Shown in pieces: positions 56,205 through 64,000 of a DNA stretch of 64,000 nucleotides (position 1 is its first letter; the number at the start of each line of letters is the position of its first letter). The stretch lies in assembly GCA_019137255.1 (NCBI GenBank), contig WPDH01000138.1:267795-331794 (forward strand), given 5' to 3'. The notes beneath the pieces were generated by a model that worked only from the letters and a program-made list of their open reading frames with translations, was not told the origin of the DNA and did no database searches. This stretch comes from Corinectria fuckeliana (Eukaryota; Ascomycota; Sordariomycetes; Hypocreales; Nectriaceae). Made by a program: the position numbers and the translations under genes.

Positions 56205-57056
56205 ATGATGATGTACAAAGCTCTTCTTCTTGCACTGCAGTCTACCTGCATTGCTGGCTTCCGTCTACGTCCGTCTCTGGAAGAGCGTGCGGCGACCACC
56301 GTGATTCCTTCCGATTCTTTCTCCTCGCTCGAGACATACTGGAACTACAACTACCCCTGGGGCGATACCCACAATGGTGGCGCTCGAATGGACAAGGATC
56401 ATGTCTCGGTGGTTAATGGCGCCCTCATCCTGACCGCTGAGCCGGTCACTACCGAGGCCGACCCTATCCATTACCTCTCTGGGACGATCTACTCCAAGTC
56501 GACCTTTACTGTGACTGCGGGTGGAGGATACGACTTCAACGCCGACTTCATCGCGCCCGTAGAAAAGGGCACCTGGCCGGCCTTCTGGTTGAACGCGGCC
56601 GAAGGGTGGCCTCCGGAGATCGACATCGCCGAGTGGAAGGGTAGTGGCAAGATTTCCTTCAACACTTTCAACACATCGTCTGAAGTCACTGCACTGGATG
56701 TGGACTACCCGAACCCGACCACCTGGCACTCTGTCAAGGCTGAGCTGCGCGATGAGAATGGATCCGACATCAGCGTCAAATTCTACCTGGATGGAGAGCT
56801 GGTTACTACTCAATACGGGAATGACTATATCGGCGAGCCGCTACGTCTGTACGTTAACATCAACATGTGCTTGAAGACACACAGCTGATAACCATCAATA
56901 GCATCATCGACTACCAGACCGAGGGATCATCAGGCTCTCCCGGCCCTACCACGAGTAAGCACACTTTGCCGTTTTCTATTGGAACATGCGCTGACATAAG
57001 AAATCACAGCGACGACCTTCCAAGTGCGAAGCGTCGAGGTCTTTAGCTATAACTGA
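56205..57056 (+). CDS. Secreted GH16 beta-glucanase-like enzyme
   Basis: A 247-aa extracellular glycoside hydrolase of the concanavalin-like jelly-roll fold. Exons are 56205-56848, 56902-56954 and 57010-57056 (744 nt; introns 53 and 55 nt; GTACGT and GTAAGC donors). The start at 56205 opens directly onto a hydrophobic signal peptide (MMMYKALLLALQSTCIAG). The catalytic ExDxxE motif is EIDIAE (E138, D140, E143) preceded by the WPAFWLN strand. The C-terminal strand pair reads LIIDYQTEGSSGSPGPTT and FQVRSVEVFSYN, as in fungal GH16 laminarinase-like proteins. Probable substrates are beta-1,3(4)-glucans of plant or fungal walls. No carbohydrate-binding module or GPI anchor. Intact. Confidence 0.93.
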
Positions 57057-57502
57057 TGAGCTACTGCTTCGATATGGGCATGAGTTGGAACCAGGACGGC
57101 GACGCTCAGCTGAGATGTGCTATAGCGTCAATTCTCAGTCAGGTCTTTTAAAGACAAAGCAGGGTCACTGGCTGCCGCTGAAAACTTGATAGCACATGAG
57201 AGCGTCGGCATCGAGGAATCCGGTCTTTTGTCTTTTAACGTGCGAAAATGGTGATTGATTAACACGTCACGTCCGAGATGAGCATGAACAACTTTGTTTG
57301 ACTTCTTTGTTGCACCATAGTGACTACTGTAACCCTACGAGCACGGACATGAAGTCTTTGAGTGCATCCATCGATCGTATGTCGCGTCCACACACCCCTC
57401 GTGGACCAGTGACAACAAAGGCCTGAAGACTGGACTTTAGTAAGGAGTCTCGCCATCCCTAAATCAAGTTAGTTAATGCCACCCTGAGACACTCAAATTG
57501 GC
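57057..57502. other. Intergenic region between convergent 3' ends
   Basis: Nothing was recognised beyond untranslated regions of the GH16 and CAP genes. Confidence 0.5.
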
Positions 57503-58229
57503 TTACATGTTTCCAGCAGGCGAGTAACGGGCCACAACATAGGTTTGTCCGTTCCCGGATGCAACGGCCATGCCGACCTTGGTGCTAGTGCTCCAGACGA
57601 CTTGGGCTTCTCAAGAGTCAGTAAAGATATCTTGTGTCATATCAGAACGATGTCTTACTGTAGTGGCCGTAGGAAGCAAAGTCGCCATCGCCAATAGCTT
57701 GGCCGCTGTAGCTGGACTTTTCATCAATCCACGCCTTAGCAGCGTTGGCAAATGGCGAGGCAGCGTACGACTGCATGTACAGGTTCTCGCCTTGATCGCT
57801 TCCCTGGGAGTGTGTCAAGGTACCGACCGAGACAAGGTGGGTAGCCCACTCCTGGGCGTCATTGGCGAGCGTGTCGTCCCAGACCTGAGCAGCTACGCCG
57901 ACCTCCTTGCGGGCGGTGTTGTGGGCATCGAGGGCGGCTTGCTGGTCAGAAGTAAGGCCCGAGGACGAAGGTGCAGTTGAGGCAGCAGGGGAAGCTGAAG
58001 AAGAATCGTTGATAAAATGTTGAGCGGTCGTGGTCTGCCTAACCAGAGTGGTTGGGACAGAAGGCGGGACAAAGGCCACAGTGGTGAAAGTCTCAACGAC
58101 AGTGTGGACAGCCTCGGTCATCTCAGAAGGCCAAGACCATCGCCAGTGCTGGCCGTGATGGTGTCGCCACGCGGAAACATCAGTAGCCAGGACTGCGGCA
58201 GTAAGGGCGGCATATGCGGAGAAACGCAT
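57503..58229 (-). CDS. Secreted CAP-superfamily (PR-1 / SCP-like) protein
   Basis: A 224-aa extracellular protein. Exons are 58229-57659 and 57606-57503, with a 52-nt intron (GTAAGA donor), phase 1. ATG 58229 (MRFSAYAALTAAV) starts a signal peptide; an upstream in-frame TTG is not used. About residues 20-110 are a His/Trp patch and a Ser/Thr/Ala/Pro-rich linker, probably O-glycosylated. The CAP domain follows: ALDAHNTARKEVGV, LANDAQEWATHL, HSQGSDQGENLYM, ASYGHYTQVVWSTSTKVGMAVA. His and Glu of the CAP cavity are present. Fungal PR-1 proteins bind and export sterols or lipids and some act in host interaction; which applies here is unknown. Length is normal and the gene is intact. Confidence 0.93.
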
Positions 58230-61069
58230 CGTGAAAAGCAAGTCGCCGGGACTTGAAAGAATGATTGAATGGAATGGAAGCGAGTGACGGAATAGAGCCT
58301 GCTAGGCGTCGGTAAAAGAATGATGAATGCAAAGAGTAGAAAAGAAGGTAAGAGTGGTGAGGAGGTAGAAGAAGAGGTTCTGTGATGAATACATCAACGC
58401 TTTATACAACGCCTGCCCTTCGATCACTTAGTGAAAGCTTAGCATCGCGAGACATTTCTAGATTAACCTTTGACGGTCTAGTCATCTGCTCTGGCTTGAG
58501 AATTGCCCCTGGATTTAGAGGCTGTCATGACTCGATGTCGGATCTTTGCCGGTGCCCTTGAAGCAGAGTAATGCAGGGGGCTTCTTAGTGGTTATGTCGT
58601 ACAGTATTAGTCTTGCTCTTAGTCGGTAGAGCGTCCAGTTACAAGGACCGAATGTCATCGATTTAGCTTTCTTTCGCCTCCTTTCCCCACAGACGAGCAC
58701 AAAAGATTTCCACGATTGATGTTTCATCGCAGGTGAAAGAAGAAAACGGCTCATCTGTCCCTCCATTACGTGAAAAACACTACGAGGGGGCTTGGTTCAT
58801 GACGTCCTTCAATAACTTACAATTCCCCTTGCCTTTGGCCCAGACCTCAACAGACTGCCCCTGGCTCCTGGCTCCTGGCTAAACCCAAGCCGGTTGTTTT
58901 GGACTTGTCGCACTATCGCTCTCCTTGATGGTGTCCATTCTCGTTCTGACCCTCCACTCTTATGTTTGAACTAGTTTGCGTGCCTTCTTAGAGCTTGGAT
59001 CGTCAGCTGGCGGATCCGCACAAAGAGCAGAGCATGCACATGCAGAGTCTATAATTGCTAAGACAAAGATTGTCCCTTTCTCTACAGGTTATAGATGGTC
59101 CCAATGTCAACAGCAATCACTGCCTAAGAGGAATTTCAAGGACTTGCCGCTTAGATACATGTAGTTCTGTTTTTCTGTATTCGTACTCTTCATACGTTGA
59201 TCCAAGAGTACCCATTTATTCTCTAGTTCGCCCTCCAAAGCAAACTGCATACGGAACTTCCCATCTACCCTTATTGGCGAGGCGGCAAAAATTGCTCCTG
59301 GCTAGTGCATGCTTCTGTCTTAGCTATTGACTCAGGGCCGATGGTGACTTTGACTTTACGAGTGTCAACCACCGACGGCGTGACTTTGCTGAGGGAACCA
59401 CAGCATTAGCCCTCTTCTATTCAAGATGGGGGGATCTTGAGAATGTTATTCTGGTGAATTCATAATGCCTACATCGCTCTGTAGACTAGTTTCTTACCTT
59501 TCTTGGTTTGTGAACTGTATGTTTAAACATTATCCAGCCGATCCTTTAGTATTTCCATAGTGTCGATCCCCTTCATGACTTGGATATGCATCTGTTTTTG
59601 GTTCACCTACTTTAGCAGCCCTTTCTCCATGTCTCCGCATGTGTCCCCAGGGTCGTTGTAGGTGATCTATACATCTCCGTTTGGCGGATCATCTATCCAC
59701 CACTGCCATCGATTGCAACGGCCTCCGATATATGTGGGCTAAAGCTATAGGGCGCAGGTGCTTCAGCCATACATCAACAAACAGTCGGCCCGTGGCCAGC
59801 ACAAGTGGTTCAAAACGTATCATACCAGACCTCCGCATTGGCGGCACATGGTTCTAACGTTGCGCAGAGGCGCCTCAAGGACATCCACAGGTGACATACG
59901 AGACGAGGAAAGGGCGGTTCGGCATGTCCCTTGCTCCAGCTGTCGGCTGTATTACCCGACCGTGTATCTGATGTCGGACAGCGAGGTTCGCTTACATGGC
60001 CTGAGTCGTGGCACGGGGCATGTTTGGAGGGACGCATGCCAGCTTAAGCTTGTGGTTTAAATGCCTGCATTAGATGTTCATTATCTCAGCAGCTTTCATG
60101 ACGCCTCGCCTACCTATTGCATCTAACTAACCACAAGGCATCCAAGACACACTTGTGAGAGGTGACTCGAGGAATCCGCGGCAACTACGACTCCCTCGCC
60201 CCGACACGCATTGCCGCTTTTAGTTTCTACTACCGTTTGTCAGTCCAGACCGCCTCCGATTGCCATTAACCCGTCGGCCAGGCCTGTCAACAAGAGCTAC
60301 AACCGAGATCAGCAGGTTGTTCAACGGCTTTGCCACGGCTTTGGTCAACACGCAGTCTGGACTAGAAGTCTCCGAGTTACGGACAGGAACAGTGTCCGTG
60401 ACCCCGCCAGATATTCCAGAAGACTAAAGTGGGCTAGATCAACCACAGGGTGGTCCCTGGTCTTCTTCTCCGGCAAAGAGAGGCATTTTAGCGAGCGTCT
60501 TTTTCTTGTTTCCCGACTCGACTGACGTAGACTAGAACGGGCTGGGGTACCGCATCTTTGTGGCCAGTTCACAAATTGCATGTCAAACCTTTTCCAGCTC
60601 AAGAAACATGCACCACCTCAATCTGCATTGCCTTCCGAAGGTTCCGTTTTAACGTATCGAAGACTGCATACGAGCAACCCCGCGCGCAAGGGCTAGGTTA
60701 ACTCACACGTCATGTTCCGAAGGCTCCGTCTGGCCTTTCAAGGACCAATTGGTTGGATCAATCCCCGCGCAACAGTTACAGCTCAAAGACATGTTGGCAT
60801 CATACGTGGCCAGACCAGCAACATCCGCGCTTCCTCCAGGCGGGGAGGTGCATGCTATCAGCTGCATTCTAACACATAACTATGCAGGGGTTCCACGGCG
60901 CGAGTCAGACAATTCTGAGTCGCAAGATACATCTATTGATGTGACTGCGTGTATTGTGTAACTGTACTAAGCTAGGAAAAGGGGCGGAACGGTGAGTCCC
61001 TAAGGGGATTGCTGTTATCGCTAGATGCCTAGCATCTAAGGCAGAAATGTGAACAGTGCCTAATAGCAG
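58230..61069. other. Gene-free flank of the AT-rich block
   Basis: No gene could be supported in 2.8 kb. Scattered short frames (58515-58766 -, 58976-59330 +, 59758-60060 +, 60211-60525 +) lack domains or splice partners. CCGAAGG(T/C)TCCGT occurs twice (about 60634 and 60718). Base composition is still mixed, unlike the block that follows. Confidence 0.5.
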
Positions 61070-64000
61070 GCCTGACTAGTAGTCCTACTATTAATACACC
61101 CTCTTAGACTAGCTGCTAGGGGCAGTTAGTCTAACTAACTAATAAGACTATTTATAATTATCTAATAGTACTAGCTAGCTAATTTCTTAGTGTTTCTAGC
61201 TCTTAAAAATAAGAGAATTCTTACTAAGGCTAAAATTAAACTCTAGTCTTAATCTAAAAGTATAATAGCTCTAGCTAGTACCTTAAGGTAATAGTTAGAG
61301 CTATTATATAGGATTTTAGCTTTAAAAGAAGGTAATAAGAGAAAAAGATTATTATTATATTTAGTAAAAGTATAAGAATTAACTCTTTTAAGCTTTTAAG
61401 TTAGTATTTTATATTAGCTGCTAAAAAGGTCTTAAAATTATATAATATATAGTAGCTTTAACTATTATACTAAACTAACTTTTTTATTATTATAATAATA
61501 ATATTACTAATTCTAATATATAAGACTAACTTATTATATTAATATCTTAATACTTAATAAGACTATAAGATTATAGCTCTTATACTTTATTATACTAGTT
61601 AAGTAGCCTAATTAGTATAGCTAATTATTTAATATTAAATTAAAAGACTAGAAGATATTAACTATATAGAAAAATCATATTTTAATACTATTTTTTAAGC
61701 TTTTTAAAGGTCTTTTTAGCTAAGTAATATATTAATATTACTCTTAATCTTATTTACTTTCTTTTATATAAACTAAGTTATTTAATATAAAAGTAAATAA
61801 GATTATTATAAAGCTAGAAACTAAAAGATTCTCTAAGTGTTTTTCTTTTCTAATTTAATAATAAGATAATATAGAAAATTATAAGTATTACTAGGCTTAT
61901 TATATAGTTTTATCTAAGGCTATATATATTTATAATTATATAATAAAAGTTATATATTTTTATTTTAAAAAAAGCTTTATAAGACTATCTACTAGTATTT
62001 AAGCTATAAGTAGTTAAAATATCTTAACTTTACTTTTTTAAATAAGCTTATAAACCTAGTGATAATAGATATTAATATGCTAAAATGTTATAACTAGCTT
62101 AGCTAACTACTTTATAATTAGCTAGATTATATTAATATTATTATACTAGATTTAAGCTATATTTTAAATCTTAATACTAACCTTCTTAAGAAGTTAACTT
62201 AAGACTAGCTATTTCTTAACTATACTTATAAGAGTAAGTAACTTAGCTTTTATACTAAATATAGTAATTATATCCTGCTTTATAGCCTTCTAAGTAATAA
62301 AACTCTTATATAGTATAACTACCTAGCCTTATAAGAACTTTCTAGTTATTAAGTAGTTTTTAAAAGCTATATTTATAGCTATAAAGAGATTTCTCTAATT
62401 TTTAGTTACTATATAGTAAATATAAAGCTTTCTAGTGTTATAAAGGTAGCTAATATACTATTTTACTACTCTATTATATTTAAAGCTTAGCTAATAACTA
62501 AATTAACTAAGCTTTAATAATATATAAGATATATTAAGCCTTATAGTATTAGTAAGATAGCTTATATTACCTATTTTCACTTTATATTTTAAGATAAGAC
62601 TAAAACTAGCTTTATATATTATAAGTATAAGAATTTATAAAAGTAGAAAGGTTTTTTTCTTATAGATTTTTAGTCTCTTACTATCTAACTTAAATTTTCT
62701 AGCTATAATTAAAATATATAACTTCTAAGAGAGCTAAAAGTAACTTACTATATAGTTTCTAATAATTTTAATTCTTAAGAACTAGTATAACTCTTTTAGG
62801 TTCTTAACCTAATACTTTATTATTAGGGTATTATAAACCTATTACTATTTGCTTTTAAACTTTTTTAGTTATATTATAATAATATTATTTATATAGAAGA
62901 AGATAAAAAGCTTTTTATACTTAAAAATATAAGAGTCTTTCTTATAAGCTTTAAAGCCTTAACTAGTAAAAAAGTAAGTAAGATTTTTATACTATAACTT
63001 TAATAATATTTATAAGCTATAAAGAGCTCTTAAGAGCTTTAAAGAAACTCTCTTTTTAAATATTCTTAGTAGTAAGTAATAGTAAATCTTTCTACCTAGT
63101 AAAGCTTTAATAAAAGTATTAATAATATTATATTAATATATATTAAGGTCTTTCTTATAATATTTTATATATATCACTTAAAAAGTCTTATATTCTAAGG
63201 TAAATATATAAGTCTTAGCTTTATTCTTATTCTGCTTATTACTATAAGCTACTAAGCATATCTTAAAGTATATTATATAGCCTTATTTATTAATCTTATA
63301 TATAAACACTTATTTAAGGTTAATAAGCTAAATATTATTATCTAGCTTATCTATAAGAACCTTCTTATAAGCTCTCTTATTCTTTAGGTTTTTAATCTCT
63401 AGAAGAAGGCTTATATACTACTAAGATACTTATAAGAAGGTTATAACCTACTTATATAACCTTAAGGCAGGTAGTATTATACTAATATAAAGAGAATATC
63501 TTTTTATATTTAAAAGAGTTATATTAAAAATATACTTTATCTTAGCACACTTTTTAAGTTTTTTTTGTTTTTATATCTTAAGAGCTTTCTCTAAGAGCTT
63601 TTAACTATAATACCTAAAGATTATATTAGCTTCCTAAAGGTACTAATTATAATCTCTTTAGGTTTTTTATAATAATTCCTCTAGTAACTAAAAAGAGGTA
63701 TTATTAAGGTTATTATATAAGATTAAATTAGTCTTACTATCTGTTTTATCTCCTAATATCTTATTAACTTATTCTAGTATAATAATTTATATATTAACTA
63801 AACTATTATTATCTAATAAGTCTTATAATCCTAATATCTTTATAGGATTATTAGGTTTTATAGAGTTATTACTATTTTTAGCTTATATAGCTAATAAGAT
63901 ATTATTTATAATCTTAGGTAATAAATTATATAATAGTATTATACTTACTATCTTATATAATAAGCTAGACTAATATAAAGTATTATTAAGAAAAGTAACT
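61070..64000. repeat. AT-rich isochore, RIP-like degraded repeat DNA
   Basis: From about 61,070 to the window end the sequence is overwhelmingly A and T, dense in TA, TTA and CTTATA words, and poor in CG and CA/TG dinucleotides. No long open frame survives on either strand. That is the expected end product of repeat-induced point mutation (C to T at CpA on both strands) acting on transposons. The original element cannot be identified by eye. No telomeric TTAGGG array is present, so this is an internal or pericentromeric/subtelomeric isochore continuing past the window. The boundary with normal DNA is sharp (within about 100 bp). Confidence 0.9.

Noticed and set aside
61070..64000. Search for telomeric repeats or a CRISPR-like array in the AT-rich end
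   Set aside because: No TTAGGG runs and no regularly spaced identical repeats were seen; it is only A/T-rich degraded sequence.

Overview
This window is nuclear DNA of a filamentous ascomycete fungus, most likely a Sordariomycete. The evidence is short introns (44-93 nt) with GTAAGT/GTATGT donors and CTAAC/CTGAC branch sites, fungus-specific families (AA9 monooxygenase, GH32 invertase, HET, CorA-like, large 2OG-Fe(II) oxygenase), and a 3-kb block of almost pure A/T like DNA hit by repeat-induced point mutation (RIP). No species name can be given from sequence alone. All gene models were spliced by eye. Exon phases were checked arithmetically, but no transcript data were used.

Layout. 1-6 kb: a BAHD acyltransferase and a secreted M14 carboxypeptidase, both minus strand. 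8-9.3 kb: a C2H2 zinc finger plus SET-domain reading frame broken by two TAG codons. 10.9-22.8 kb: seven orphan genes (Ser/Pro-rich, coiled-coil or membrane-anchored proteins), six of them in three successive divergent pairs. 23-27 kb: a beta-lactamase-like serine hydrolase with a frame excursion, and an intronless FAD monooxygenase. 27.7-29.6 kb: an atypical kinesin. 32.5-33.2 kb: an AA9 LPMO, followed by a dead class II aldolase/adducin gene.

34.6-40.0 kb is the most striking part. A 1155-codon intronless gene encodes four enzyme-like modules in one chain: methyltransferase, FAD-linked oxidase, animal-type phosphomevalonate-kinase-like P-loop kinase, and adenine phosphoribosyltransferase. 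It is transcribed divergently from a GTP cyclohydrolase I gene about 1 kb away. Together they suggest an unrecorded purine- or pterin-derived pathway, which is an inference.

40.3-48.1 kb holds broken or fragmentary regulatory and incompatibility-type genes: ankyrin repeats, a CorA-like membrane protein and a HET remnant. Several carry single in-frame nonsense codons. 48.3-58.2 kb returns to healthy genes: secreted GH32 invertase, a 984-aa 2OG-Fe(II) oxygenase, a GH16 glucanase-like enzyme and a PR-1/CAP secreted protein. From 58.2 kb no gene is supported, and from about 61.07 kb to the end the DNA is an AT-rich isochore.

The secreted enzymes (M14, AA9, GH32, GH16, CAP) fit a plant-associated or saprotrophic lifestyle. 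The middle of the window looks like a rapidly evolving accessory region under light mutational attack.
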